Shown: positions 49,001 to 58,148 of the stretch, in pieces | How the letters are laid out: every line of letters begins with the position of its first letter | Position numbering within the stretch: position 1 is the first letter of the stretch | From: an uncultured Christensenella sp. | GTDB taxonomy: Bacteria > Bacillota > Clostridia > Christensenellales > Borkfalkiaceae | Reading direction: 5' to 3' | NCBI GenBank assembly: GCA_910585705.1 | Contig: CAJUER010000001.1 | Span: forward strand, 856,840-920,839 | DNA: 64,000 bases | Position numbers and translations under genes: made by a program | Notes under the pieces: model-generated | Databases searched by the model: none | Told to the model about the DNA's origin: nothing | The model's input: the letters and a program-made list of their open reading frames with translations, nothing else

Positions 49001-51690
49001 AATAGACCTTCGAGCTTTTTATAGGTGAACGTACTTACGCGCTGGTTAAACGTGTCAAGAAATAGACCGAGATAATTTTTAAGATGTTTAAGTTCGGCAA
49101 GCACGACCTCCGCCGCGCACAGCACTGCTTTTTCCGTCTGCTTGTCGCATGCGGCAAGGTTCACGCCCGAGAAAGGCGAACGGTAAACGCCGCCGCACTC
49201 GTTTGCGGCCGCCTGCGCCGTAACAAGCATACTTTCACACTCTTCGAGCTTCTGCTTGGTAAGCGAATCGTAGAACGTGCTTTCGATATTTATAAGCTCG
49301 GGCGCGGATTTGTTTTGCAAGTAATAAACTATGCCCTCGTAAACAGAAACGCCGAGTCTGCGCTTTTTGTGCAAAGCGTCCAAAGGCGCCTTCAACGCTT
49401 CGCGCGTTTCGGCTATGCGCTCGCCTGCGCCTATGAATTTTTCGCTGTCGGCTTCGCCCGTAAGCGCGAGAGTGTTTTCTATACTGCGGACTATTTCGCC
49501 CTTGTCCGCCGACTTACCCGAATGAAGTTCGAGGCAGAAGTCGCCTATGCCTATATCCGAAAGACGCTTTTTAACCACCTGCAAAGCAGCCTGCTTTTCC
49601 GCAACGAAAAGCACGCGCTTTTTATTGTACAGTGCGTTCGCTATTATATTTGTAATAGTCTGGCTTTTGCCCGTTCCGGGAGGACCGTGCAGAACAAACG
49701 TAGTGCCCTTTGCCGATTCCGCAACCGCCGCAAACTGCGTGCTGTCGCATGGCAGGGGAGTTATAACTTCGCACGGGGCGCTGAAATCTTCGTCCGCACC
49801 GGAAAGTTTATTGTCTGAGAGTTTGTTCGCGTTTGTAAGCAAGCTTGCGATAAGCGGATTCTTTTTGTATTCGCCTATGTTGTTCTTTACGTCCGCCCAC
49901 ATCGCGTAGCGCGCGAAGGTAAACTGTGCAAGGTAAATATCCTCATATACCATCCAGCCCTTCATATTCGCCGTTTTCGAGCGGAACACCGCAAGTATTT
50001 CTTTGGGGGAAAGCCCCTTGCCTTCCACTCCGCGAACGTCGATACCGAATTCCTGTTTCAAAAATTCGAGAAGCGTCGTGTTTACTTCGTAATCTTCGCT
50101 TACCTCCAAAAGCGCGCCCTGAGTTTTAGTGCGCTTAACGTTTACGGGAAGCAGGACAATAGGCGCGAACTTATCTTCCTTATCGTCGCGGTTTCTCCAT
50201 TTCAAAAATCCGAATGTGAGATAAAGCGTTTTCGCACCCGTCTCTTCCTCTATCGCGCGCGCTTTTCTTATAAGCGTGCCCGTAACCTCCGCAACCCTGT
50301 CCGCGCCCGAATAACTGCGTATTTTGCCCGCGTTGAGTTCAAGCGAAATAAGCTCGCCCATGTTCCTTACGCCTGCGCCTCCGCCGAAGTAAGCCGCGTC
50401 CTTTATCGCCGTAGTGTTGGGAAGCAGAGTGAATTTATCGCGCGCTTCCAGCTTTTCGCAGAATACCGACATATCTGTTGAAAGCACATGCAGACAGTCG
50501 CGAGTATAGCGGAAGTTTAATAAATTGTTTTTTAAAGACAAGTCGAGAAGGCGGCGCTGCCAGCTTTTATCCTTAGATGCCGTACGGTCGTAATCGAACT
50601 TGCTTGCGTCTATAACCTCGCGCGGCTTTTCGCTGTACGAAAGCTGTCTGTCGTCGAGAAGTTCGTACCCGTGAGAGGTTTTTATCTTTAAAGGAAGCGG
50701 AAAAATTCCGCCTACACGGCAACGGCGTATATCGAGACATACGTCGAAAGCCTTGTTTTTCAAAGAATTTGAAAAGTGCGATTCGCTTGTGGTGTAGCTT
50801 GCGTTTTTATGCGCGAACAGGTCGTCCGCTTCGAACACCGTCAGGTTGTTCACGCCGTCGGTAACGTACTTTTCGATTACCGTCATTTCGTCCTGTATGG
50901 GCGAAGAGAAACAACTTTCATAAAGCCACACGCCAACGCCGACTTTGTTTTTGCCAAGCACGAGCACGGGATTGAGCTTGGTACTTTCAAAGCAGGAAGC
51001 GGCGAAAAGGGCAAGCTCTAACGGGGTAGCCTTTTTTGTTTGAAGAATTTTGCTTATGTCGCCCGCAGAAACCGTCTGGGTCAGGTTTGCTCCTTTTTCC
51101 GACTCTATTTCGAGGTGGCGGATCGCCGCGTAAACCGCAGCTACGGCGTTACGGACGCCGTTTCTGTCATTGCCGGAATATCCCGACCATTCCGAAGAAT
51201 AGCCCCACGTTTTAAGCTGTAAACCGGCTTCCGCCAAAACCTTTTGGCAGTCCGCAAGCTTGGGACGGACGAACGTTGCAAGCATTTCGGGGTTGCCGGA
51301 AAGTCCGCTCCAACAGTCTATGGGTAACGCGCACACGTCTGCTTTAAGCGTGCAGATAATATCCTTACCGCTCATTACCTTGACCTGAACGGTGCAGTTT
51401 TCCTCACTTTCGAGCTCTGCAAGATATTTTGGATTCAGCAGATTTTCCGCATTGATTTCTATACTGCTTTCATGCGGAATTTCGTCAACAGTGATTTCGG
51501 CAGGTAGAATAAGCTCCGTCGAACCCGTGATGTTTATTACGAGAGCCTGAACGTTATCCTCCGAACGATTGAATATTTTAAATGAAGTAAAAAGCGGAAG
51601 GCGGCAATAAAACGTAGCATAGCTTACGGTGTTTAAAAGCTCACCCTCCAACTCGATTGATTCGTTGTGTTTTTTACTCTTTGCTGCCAT
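46066..51690 (-). CDS. DUF4011/Upf1-like SF1 helicase with Vsr-like nuclease and DUF3320 domains
   Basis: A 1874-residue protein. The N-terminus (to ~350) is a beta-rich region and a DUF4011 domain (SKDKSWQRRLLDLSLKNNLL near 370, NLLNFRYTR). SF1 helicase motifs: Walker A LHGPPGTGKSQTITNIIA near 670, Walker B MVIFDEASQMPTCE near 1288, VGDPKQMPPTSFF, WHYRSKHESLIAFSN, NVQGDERDVILFSVCYG and LNVAVSRAREEMIVF. A Vsr/MTES_1575-like nuclease (GYDCRCDVGVSDFKIDVAVV) and a C-terminal DUF3320 winged helix follow. The architecture recurs in bacterial genomes and is suspected to act in defence, without proof here. A consensus promoter lies upstream. Confidence 0.9.
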   Translation of the reverse strand: MAAKSKKHNESIELEGELLNTVSYATFYCRLPLFTSFKIFNRSEDNVQALVINITGSTELILPAEITVDEIPHESSIEINAENLLNPKYLAELESEENCTVQVKVMSGKDIICTLKADVCALPIDCWSGLSGNPEMLATFVRPKLADCQKVLAEAGLQLKTWGYSSEWSGYSGNDRNGVRNAVAAVYAAIRHLEIESEKGANLTQTVSAGDISKILQTKKATPLELALFAASCFESTKLNPVLVLGKNKVGVGVWLYESCFSSPIQDEMTVIEKYVTDGVNNLTVFEADDLFAHKNASYTTSESHFSNSLKNKAFDVCLDIRRCRVGGIFPLPLKIKTSHGYELLDDRQLSYSEKPREVIDASKFDYDRTASKDKSWQRRLLDLSLKNNLLNFRYTRDCLHVLSTDMSVFCEKLEARDKFTLLPNTTAIKDAAYFGGGAGVRNMGELISLELNAGKIRSYSGADRVAEVTGTLIRKARAIEEETGAKTLYLTFGFLKWRNRDDKEDKFAPIVLLPVNVKRTKTQGALLEVSEDYEVNTTLLEFLKQEFGIDVRGVEGKGLSPKEILAVFRSKTANMKGWMVYEDIYLAQFTFARYAMWADVKNNIGEYKKNPLIASLLTNANKLSDNKLSGADEDFSAPCEVITPLPCDSTQFAAVAESAKGTTFVLHGPPGTGKSQTITNIIANALYNKKRVLFVAEKQAALQVVKKRLSDIGIGDFCLELHSGKSADKGEIVRSIENTLALTGEADSEKFIGAGERIAETREALKAPLDALHKKRRLGVSVYEGIVYYLQNKSAPELINIESTFYDSLTKQKLEECESMLVTAQAAANECGGVYRSPFSGVNLAACDKQTEKAVLCAAEVVLAELKHLKNYLGLFLDTFNQRVSTFTYKKLEGLLEIANVLNGNTLSEFFECDEEEFYRFYNANLRYDSEVRHWLQNFRSLPDVSKLADKIETELDTWSENYRSSRLLLNVIKRINRCAVNPVKERDEVEWIKRAYEIEEAKCRILSNTHLSSNFLSMGGGIHDKKRDEFLKPLYNLHRKCSQVFMDYNADAFNSVCISAAGGQLKPLIEGLISAATAFNKSCERFLGIVHADPEECRDLDLFEFYNGKCTALIDNIDLLPAWCMYKATAKRLNDSGLTFITDAMESGRISGKQILSSFRKNVYRNFIQTNIPADENLASFSANVQEETATVFSRLLEEFSALTREKLRADLVSRLPAKETEGPLALELMTFQRSIKGNMRGLNLRTLFSEIPELLKVIAPCMLMSPITVSQYLPADSGLFDMVIFDEASQMPTCEAVPSLARAKSAVIVGDPKQMPPTSFFTASGQDEDNPETEDLESVLDDCLALGIPEKHLVWHYRSKHESLIAFSNIMYYSSRLCTFPSPDALDSKVKLNYIEEGVYDRGATKCNRQEAEALVAEVIRRLKDDRLRNSSIGIVTFSTPQQIYIERLLTKKLVEKRLEAVAFDREEPLFVKNLENVQGDERDVILFSVCYGPDKFGKISLNFGPLNQLGGWRRLNVAVSRAREEMIVFSSMRYSMIDMSRTTSRGVAGLKAFLEFAEKGRTNISVRSDEIIINKQGIGKFIAEELSAYGYDCRCDVGVSDFKIDVAVVDPKNKHNFILAVLCDVQQNFSVKDRMVMQAQTLKRNNWNVVRLYAINFFNNPKREIKKIKDYLDKLTSGGKPVALNFRKPYRFVKAESKPQTPEFIMNAANEADIMRVIKAVVNAEEPISTQFLMRRTLAVFGITKYGIKLESRLRSLIEKCGFESCAMLGNVYYFKADKYSQFDRYRVEDGAGVRTSDTDFTPYDVISLVKSILLNKVSMYADELIPAVLHELKVPRTSEKLASFVSGCIDEGVKRGIFICSVSDKISLA

Positions 51691-51730
51691 AGTGGATAGT
51701 TACGTCCGCTCCTTTTGGATTATTTAGGTT

Positions 51731-51759
51731 ATTATAACATTTTCTGCCATTGTCGGCAA
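51731..51759 (-). promoter_or_regulatory. Promoter of the giant helicase gene
   Basis: On the minus strand TTGCCG and TATAAT are separated by 17 nt, with the -10 about 40 nt before the ATG. It supports independent, constitutive transcription. Confidence 0.72.
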
Positions 51760-51810
51760 GTGTGTGAAGCAAGTTTGCGCATTAAATTTTATTGACCTGA
51801 TTGACGGAAA

Positions 51811-54183
51811 TTACTCTTTTATAACCGCAAGATTTTTAAGCGCGCGGGTGTATGCGATATACTTTTCGTTTTCGGTCATATCCGCGTCAGCAACCGCCAC
51901 CGCAGTAAATTCAAGCCCTTTACTTTCGTAAACCGTCATCAAATTTATCTTGGTTTTGGAAATTCTGCCCGTGACCCTTAAAACGTTGTATGCTTTACGC
52001 GCGTATTTTTCCAGATTGCTTTCGCTTGTTATCACGGCACAAAGTCCGTTTTTATCGGCAAAATACTTTGTTACTCCGCGCGGCTCTATTTCCTCGACCG
52101 CGTCGCCGTCAAAGCCTATCGACTGCATATCTATGCCGAGCTTTGTCGCAACGAACTCAACTATCTGATTGGTATTGCGGTAGTTTAGTTTTAAGCCGTA
52201 TTCCTTAAATCCGAGCTGCGCCCAATCGGAAATGCCGCGACGGGGCGTAACGTTCTGTTTAAGGTCGCCGAAAATATTGAACGCCGCCCTGTCGTTCACC
52301 GTACGCAGAACACCGTACTCCGAGCGGGAAATATCCTGAGCCTCGTCCACGAACACGAACGCATATTTCGGCGTAAGCGGAAATCCCAGCTCGGTAAGGA
52401 TAAGGCTAAGCGCATACGGGTCGGTTCGGCACAGCTTTTTGGTTGACATTCCGTGCCTTGTCTTTGCTTTTTTTACCGTTTCGCGGTAGAAATATCTTAA
52501 TATGTCGAAAGTGGTTTCGCACTTACCTATCGCCACCAAATCGCGCTCGCCGCGTATTACGTCTGCAAAATCGTACAGCGGCAGGAATTTTTCGGCTATG
52601 CGTTCTATGCGTTCAACCGTTGCAAAAATTTCTTTTTTTAACTGTTCGCGCTTTTCTATCCTGTCCGCATAGGTAAGCGTTTCCGTCTCGCCCGACTTTA
52701 TTTTATATCTCTTTAAATCGTTTATTTCTCTTTCGAGCGCTTCGGAAAGTTCGGTCAAATCGGTTACGGCAAGGCGGCAGATTTTTTCCGAATAGCGGCG
52801 AAGATAGCGCATTGATTTATAAAACGACAACAGCTGTTTGTAAAAATAAGCGTAGCCGTCCATTTTGTCCTCTTTGAAAAGCGATAAAAATTCTTTAACG
52901 TCGAGGACGCAATTGAACATATAACGGAATTGCTTTGTGTAGTAAAGTCCGCCGTCGGGCTTTTCTTTTATTTCGCCTAGCACGCACCTGCGCACACGCT
53001 GGCTTGCGTTTTTAATACGCTCGTACTCCTCCGCCTGCAAAGCGCAAGCGTTTTCTATCGCCGCAACCGCCTCGAAGCAGCCTTCGTAGGTGAACATACC
53101 GTAAACCCCGTCGTAGATTTTCGCAAGCTTCTTTTTCAGGTCGGCAAGGAATTTTTCGGAATAAATGTACTCGTAGAAGCTTTCGGGTACGGGCTGGGTA
53201 TAGTCGAGCCGCGCGGAAACGTCCGCGCCCGCATTTTTAAGTAAACTTAAAAAGTAACTGTCAAGCGTAGAAGTTTTAACTTTTTCAAGTTCGAGAATCG
53301 TAGCAAGCTCGTCTATAAAAGCATTGAACGAATCCGACGGAGTTATGACAAGCACGTCCGACGGGCGAAGCTTTTCGTTATTGTACATGATATAAGAAAG
53401 GCGGTGCAAAAGAATCATAGTTTTGCCGCTTCCGGCAACGCCCTGCAAAACGAACTCGTCGCGCTCGGGCAGGGTGATGATTTCATACTGCTTTTCCTGA
53501 ATGGTTTCGATTATATCGCAGATTTCGCGCTTTTCCTTTCTGCTTTGAAGAATGTCCTTTAAAAACGGGTCGAAAATAACTGCCTCGTCCCTGCCGCCTA
53601 TTTCCTCGTCGGACAGGTAGCCTTTAAGCGAAAGGTACTCGTTTTTTATATCTATCACTTTGCCCTGCCCCGTGCGGATTGCGCGGCGGAGAATAAGCTT
53701 ATAATCGTAGTTGTTTATGGAGAATGCAAGACGGCTTTTCTGGTAAAACTTCCTTGCGAGCGGCGCGCGCCAGTCTACAATTTCAAGCCCTTCGTCGCCG
53801 CGTTTGCCTATATAATAGCTGTTATAACCTTCGGCTTCGTCCTGCAAATCCATACGCGCAAAGTACGGTTCGTCAAAGAAAGGCTTGTACGAATCGAGCT
53901 TGGATTTAAGCGTTTTAAGCTCTGCGTTAAGTTCAAGCACGCGCCTGTAATTTTCCGCGCTGTGCTCCGTTGCGGAATTGAGCGCGCGGCGCTCGTCCTT
54001 AATAACGTTTATCCTGCGTATAAGCTTTTTCAGATAAACGACTTTAAGCATCTGCATAACCGCTTTTATGTGCTCTTCCTCGTATTCCCTTTGTTTGTCC
54101 GCGTCCAGAAGCGAAAGGAAAAACGCTTTATCGGGCTGTTTGTGAGGGTCTATTGAGTTTTTAAGTTTTTCAAAGTCCGTCAT
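51811..54183 (-). CDS. helD: HelD-like UvrD-family ATPase (RNA polymerase recycling type)
   Basis: From the ATG at 54183 the product is about 790 residues. The N-terminal coiled coil (KREYEEEHIKAVMQ-type) precedes the SF1A core: Walker A VLQGVAGSGKTMILLHRLSY near 247-266, VLVITPSDSFNAFIDELATI, Walker B YAFVFVDEAQDISRSEYGVL near 630, GDLKQNVTPRRGISDW and VYESKGLEFTAVAVADADM. Firmicute HelD binds RNA polymerase and releases it from stalled complexes. Assignment to the HelD branch rests on N-terminal coiled coil, length and motif style. Confidence 0.88.
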   Translation of the reverse strand: MTDFEKLKNSIDPHKQPDKAFFLSLLDADKQREYEEEHIKAVMQMLKVVYLKKLIRRINVIKDERRALNSATEHSAENYRRVLELNAELKTLKSKLDSYKPFFDEPYFARMDLQDEAEGYNSYYIGKRGDEGLEIVDWRAPLARKFYQKSRLAFSINNYDYKLILRRAIRTGQGKVIDIKNEYLSLKGYLSDEEIGGRDEAVIFDPFLKDILQSRKEKREICDIIETIQEKQYEIITLPERDEFVLQGVAGSGKTMILLHRLSYIMYNNEKLRPSDVLVITPSDSFNAFIDELATILELEKVKTSTLDSYFLSLLKNAGADVSARLDYTQPVPESFYEYIYSEKFLADLKKKLAKIYDGVYGMFTYEGCFEAVAAIENACALQAEEYERIKNASQRVRRCVLGEIKEKPDGGLYYTKQFRYMFNCVLDVKEFLSLFKEDKMDGYAYFYKQLLSFYKSMRYLRRYSEKICRLAVTDLTELSEALEREINDLKRYKIKSGETETLTYADRIEKREQLKKEIFATVERIERIAEKFLPLYDFADVIRGERDLVAIGKCETTFDILRYFYRETVKKAKTRHGMSTKKLCRTDPYALSLILTELGFPLTPKYAFVFVDEAQDISRSEYGVLRTVNDRAAFNIFGDLKQNVTPRRGISDWAQLGFKEYGLKLNYRNTNQIVEFVATKLGIDMQSIGFDGDAVEEIEPRGVTKYFADKNGLCAVITSESNLEKYARKAYNVLRVTGRISKTKINLMTVYESKGLEFTAVAVADADMTENEKYIAYTRALKNLAVIKE

Positions 54184-54203
54184 AATTTTAGTCCTGATAA
54201 CAA

Positions 54204-54232
54204 AGTATACCATATTGTTTATAAAAAATCAA
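54204..54232 (-). promoter_or_regulatory. Promoter of helD
   Basis: On the minus strand TTGATT and TATACT are 17 nt apart, 20 nt before the start codon. Good sigma-A match. Confidence 0.72.
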
Positions 54233-54245
54233 TACTAACTTTTGC

Positions 54246-54275
54246 ACAAAAAAACGCCCCCTGAAAGGGAGCGTA
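54246..54275 (-). terminator. Terminator of the Wzz-like gene
   Basis: On the minus strand the stem ACGCTCCCT / AGGGGGCGT is followed by TTTTTTT, about 12 nt after the stop of the upstream leftward gene. Confidence 0.85.
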
Positions 54276-54286
54276 CAAAATTCGAT

Positions 54287-55600
54287 TTATTTCTTCTTTT
54301 TTTCTTCCGCGTCCGTTACAGCCGCCTGCGCCTGAGTTTCTGAATATTCCTCCGTAACAATTTGCGGACCGACAGCCGCCGCTTTCGCCGCACGCTTTTT
54401 CAGCACTATTCTGCCCGTTATAAAACCGGCTATCATAGCGATTATAAGACCTGCTATAAAGCTGAGCGCGAGCGAGATTAAAAGACTCATTTCACCTTCG
54501 GTACTGATAATGTTCGAGGTTGCAAAACTGACCATAGACGAAGTACCGTAAACGGTCGTAGCCGCAAGCTTAAACTTTGCCGTAAAGTCGGTTACGGTTT
54601 TTTTCGCTGCCTCCAATTCGTCCTTATAATGCTGGGGAACGTCCGCAACGCTGCTTTCAACGTATTTTTTCAACGTTTCGACTTTTCTTCTCAGTTCGGA
54701 AACCCTGTTCGCCTGCTGTCTTATGGCTTCGGCGTTCTGGCTTGCGTCGGAAGTGCCTGCTTTCATATTTTCCAAAGCAAACTCCGCGTCCTTCAAATCC
54801 TTATCGGCTTGGATAAGCTGAATTGAGTACTGCGGAATAAGGTCGGCGCTTTTGAGGTATCCGTTTTCCTTTGCCTGAGTGTTGAGGTTATCAAGCGTTT
54901 TTGTCTCGATATAAGCCTTTACGTCCTGCATGTTGTTTTGCAGGGTTTTGCCTTCGGTGATTACAAAGTCGGGCTTGTACTCTTCGATAAGCTGGTTGTA
55001 AAGTTTTACGATATAATCGAGCTGTTCTTTGAGGTAGTTAATTTCGTTTTCGTAATTGTTCGCGCCCTCTGCCGCAACTATATACGAATCGTAGTCGATC
55101 TCCATTTCAGTGAGGTAAAGACCGGGAGTATTCGCAAGCGCGACAATGAATTTACGCGCGGTGATTTTATCCTTGAAGCAGTTTGCTTTGGCACTTATTT
55201 TATATGAAATTTCGTAATTATCGATATTCGATGAAGTCTGAGTGCGCGTGCGGGTAATGGTAATTTTACCGTTGTTTGCCATAGCGTCCACGTCAATGCC
55301 CGTAAACGCTTCGTCCGAAGCCTTGACGGACCTTAATGTTTCTATCGAAACCATGTCGGAATAATAGAAAGTTGTGCCGTCGGGATAAACGTAGTTGACG
55401 GAAGCCGCGTTGCTTCCGGGAAGATTTAAAACAAACGAAGCGGAATACTCGCGCCTGCTGTTATTCATTCCGAAATACACGCCGAGCGTGCCCGCTACCG
55501 TTATCAGTGCGGTTATAATAAGAACAAGCCATTTCTGTGAAAAAATTACTCGTAAAATTTCACCGAACGTTAAGCCGCCCTCTTCCCTCTCTTCTTCCAT
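54287..55600 (-). CDS. Wzz-like polysaccharide chain-length/co-polymerase protein
   Basis: A 437-residue protein with two transmembrane segments: WLVLIITALITVAGTLGVYF (near 24-43) and LLISLALSFIAGLIIAMIAG (near 370-389). The long extracytoplasmic part between them is coiled-coil rich (NAEAIRQQANRVSELRRKVE). N-terminal LTFGEILRVIFSQKWLVLII is typical of Wzz/capsular co-polymerases. The cytoplasmic tail lacks a tyrosine kinase domain and is Ala/Glu/Lys-rich. It stands alone: no glycosyltransferase, flippase or kinase gene is nearby, so it may regulate surface polymer length in trans or have another role. Confidence 0.78.
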   Translation of the reverse strand: MEEEREEGGLTFGEILRVIFSQKWLVLIITALITVAGTLGVYFGMNNSRREYSASFVLNLPGSNAASVNYVYPDGTTFYYSDMVSIETLRSVKASDEAFTGIDVDAMANNGKITITRTRTQTSSNIDNYEISYKISAKANCFKDKITARKFIVALANTPGLYLTEMEIDYDSYIVAAEGANNYENEINYLKEQLDYIVKLYNQLIEEYKPDFVITEGKTLQNNMQDVKAYIETKTLDNLNTQAKENGYLKSADLIPQYSIQLIQADKDLKDAEFALENMKAGTSDASQNAEAIRQQANRVSELRRKVETLKKYVESSVADVPQHYKDELEAAKKTVTDFTAKFKLAATTVYGTSSMVSFATSNIISTEGEMSLLISLALSFIAGLIIAMIAGFITGRIVLKKRAAKAAAVGPQIVTEEYSETQAQAAVTDAEEKKKK

Positions 55601-55843
55601 AATTCCTCCAAGCGCATCATCATTTATTTTTTCCTTATAATTCTACACAATATGGAAAGATATGTCAATTAAAAGCGCAAAAGTTTTTTATCATTAACTA
55701 TTATAAGCCTTTATAACTTTTATTATTAACTTTCTGCAAATGTAATAATTTTCCAGCTTTTTCTTTGTGAAATAATACGTTAATCTACATTTTATTTAAT
55801 TAACAGACAAATTTTTCGGCATAAATACCGCTAAAATTAGGTT
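55601..55843. promoter_or_regulatory. Divergent region between the Wzz-like gene and spoIIE
   Basis: 243 bp, strongly AT-rich, with no ORF or hairpin of note. A TTTTCGGCA (one mismatch to a Spo0A-box half TTTTCGACA) lies about 25 nt before spoIIE; this is too weak to claim. Confidence 0.4.
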
Positions 55844-58111
55844 ATGTCCGTTAAACTGAACGTAAAAAGCGTAATACTGTACGCGGTCTATGCCGTAGTA
55901 CTCGTTTTAATGAACAAAGCACTCGAAGGCGTTCCGCTTTCGCTGGGGCTGTATTTCGCTATGCTTTTATGCGGAGCAAACATAATAGCAACGCCGTTGC
56001 TTTACGTTGCCGCTTCCGCCGTGCACTTAAATTATATTTTAACGCTTTTGAGCCTGTTCGAGGCGGGCTTTCTGTGCGCGGTTACGTTTATTTACCGCCG
56101 CACAAAAAGAAAAATACGCTTCGAAGCGGCGGCATACCTTGCCATATCACTTTCACTGTATATAGTATTTGCGCCCTGGAAGGGCATAGAAGGCTTGGGC
56201 GCCTTAAACAACGAATTTGCCTTGAAAGCCATTGCCGCCGTTGCGGTAGCCGCGTTCTCGTTTTTCTGTTTCAGAACGGTTTACGCACTGCTTTTCAGGG
56301 TGTACCGCTGCCGCCTTAAAGAGGAGGAGCTGGTTTGCTGCGGAGTGGTTTTCACCGCAACGGGCACGGGGCTTTACAATCTGATAGGCTTCGGGTTCTA
56401 CACCGCAGTTGCGGCGGGACTGTTGATTATCTGCGTGAGGGTTGCGCGTTCGCCGGCGGCGGTCATTACTGCGCTTGTGCTCGCCGCACCGCCTTCTCTT
56501 GTCACGTTCAATCCCTCGCCGCTTACCGCTTACGTTGCGGGTGCGGTTTTCGTTCTGCTGTTTTCCAAAGCCGGACGGTTTGTCGCAGGCGCGGTAGGCG
56601 GCGGGCTTGCCGCCGTTTATTGCTACTTTTCAGGCGGATACGACTGTTCTGCCGTGCTCATAGTTTTTAAAGCACTGCTGTTATTCTGCTGCGTGCTTTT
56701 ACCCTCCCTGCCTTCGGACGCGTTCTGCAAAAAAATAAAGAGCGCGCTGCTCGTAAAGGAGGTTCTGCCAGACACCGCCGTAACGAGAAGCCGCCGCCGC
56801 ACAAGCGAAAAACTATACCGCATATCGGAAGTGTTCCGCGAAATAGAGTGCGCCTTCAACGCGCTTGACGAGGATATTAACGAAAAATCGGCGCGTGACA
56901 GAATTCTCGAAGATCTTAAAGAAAAATGCTGCAAGGACTGCGATAAAAACAAGAAGTGCGCAAAGACGAACGTTTACACGGGTTTTAAAAAACTTATAGA
57001 TACGGGTAGCGTTAAAGGCAAGGTCAGCCTTATCGACCTACCTTCGGAAATAACCGTAAACTGCTCGGACGCTTCGGGCGTTTTAAAGCGGCTTAATTCG
57101 CTTATTGCGGAATACCGCAGGTTTATGACCGAAGCGGAAAACGCAAAAAGCGGCAGGGCTCTGCTTGCCGAACAGGCGCGCGGCGTTGCGGAAGTTATGA
57201 AATCATGTGCGGTAGAGCTGTGCAAAAGTTACAGCGAATATTCGGAACTGGAAGAACTTATAAAAGTAAAACTTTCCGCTAACGGCATACCCTGCCCCGA
57301 GCTGTATGTAAACGGCGAGGATATGGAAATAACTGCGGTAACAACGGCAAACACAAATTTAAAAGCGATTACCCGCACCCTTGCGGAAACGACTCAGCGC
57401 AGATATATTTTAAAGGATAAGCTATGCTACGACAATGAAAAGTGCAGTCTTGTATTTTGTGCGCCGCCGAGACTGGACGCGGCGTTCGGCGTGGCTTATG
57501 CAATAAAAAAAGGCGAAAAGGTTTCGGGCGATACCCACTCCGTTATAAAGATAAACGAACACAGCTTTTTAATGGCTTTATCCGATGGTATGGGAAGCGG
57601 CGAATACGCGAAGAAAGTTTCCTCCACCGCCATATCGCTTATAGAAGCGTTTTACCGTGCTGAAATGCCGGAAGGCACTGTGCTTAACACAATAAACAAA
57701 CTGCTTTCATTCAACCGCGACGAACGGTTTACATGCATAGACATTGCGGCGGTAAACCTCAACACAGGCATTGCAAATTTTGTAAAGATAGGCTCTCCTG
57801 CGGGAATTATAGTGCGCGAAAACGAAATAAAAGTGCTTGAAAGCCAGAGTCTACCGCTCGGCATACTCGACAACCTGCGCCCGACGGTTTGCTCGGAACA
57901 GCTTAAAAACGGCGACATTGTGGTGTTTATGAGCGACGGGATAACTTCCGCTTTCCCTTCGCAAACAGATTTGTACGCTTTTTTGCAGGAGCTTAAACCG
58001 CTCAATCCCCAATCGCTTGCGGATAAAATTCTTGCGGACGCATTGGCGCGGACAAGCCAAACCGTTACCGACGACATGACCGTACTTTGTACGAGAATTT
58101 TCGAAAAATAG
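55844..58111 (+). CDS. spoIIE: Stage II sporulation protein E (SpoIIE) phosphatase
   Basis: A 755-residue protein. The N-terminal ~280 residues contain about ten membrane helices. A regulatory region has a Cys cluster (CCKDCDKNKKCAKTNVY near 360-376). The C-terminal PP2C-type domain has KINEHSFLMALSDGMGSGEY near 566-585 with the metal-binding Asp, SLPLGILDNL and DIVVFMSDGITSAF near 690. SpoIIE dephosphorylates SpoIIAA to activate sigma F in the forespore. Its presence implies the organism, or its recent ancestor, sporulates. Confidence 0.96.
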   Translation: MSVKLNVKSVILYAVYAVVLVLMNKALEGVPLSLGLYFAMLLCGANIIATPLLYVAASAVHLNYILTLLSLFEAGFLCAVTFIYRRTKRKIRFEAAAYLAISLSLYIVFAPWKGIEGLGALNNEFALKAIAAVAVAAFSFFCFRTVYALLFRVYRCRLKEEELVCCGVVFTATGTGLYNLIGFGFYTAVAAGLLIICVRVARSPAAVITALVLAAPPSLVTFNPSPLTAYVAGAVFVLLFSKAGRFVAGAVGGGLAAVYCYFSGGYDCSAVLIVFKALLLFCCVLLPSLPSDAFCKKIKSALLVKEVLPDTAVTRSRRRTSEKLYRISEVFREIECAFNALDEDINEKSARDRILEDLKEKCCKDCDKNKKCAKTNVYTGFKKLIDTGSVKGKVSLIDLPSEITVNCSDASGVLKRLNSLIAEYRRFMTEAENAKSGRALLAEQARGVAEVMKSCAVELCKSYSEYSELEELIKVKLSANGIPCPELYVNGEDMEITAVTTANTNLKAITRTLAETTQRRYILKDKLCYDNEKCSLVFCAPPRLDAAFGVAYAIKKGEKVSGDTHSVIKINEHSFLMALSDGMGSGEYAKKVSSTAISLIEAFYRAEMPEGTVLNTINKLLSFNRDERFTCIDIAAVNLNTGIANFVKIGSPAGIIVRENEIKVLESQSLPLGILDNLRPTVCSEQLKNGDIVVFMSDGITSAFPSQTDLYAFLQELKPLNPQSLADKILADALARTSQTVTDDMTVLCTRIFEK

Positions 58112-58116
58112 AAATG

Positions 58117-58148
58117 CAAAAACGGCTGTGAAAACAGCCGTTTTTTTT
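58117..58148. terminator. Bidirectional terminator between spoIIE and malQ
   Basis: A 12-bp stem AAAAACGGCTGT / ACAGCCGTTTTT with a four-base GAAA loop and a T-run on both strands, between convergent genes. Confidence 0.9.
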
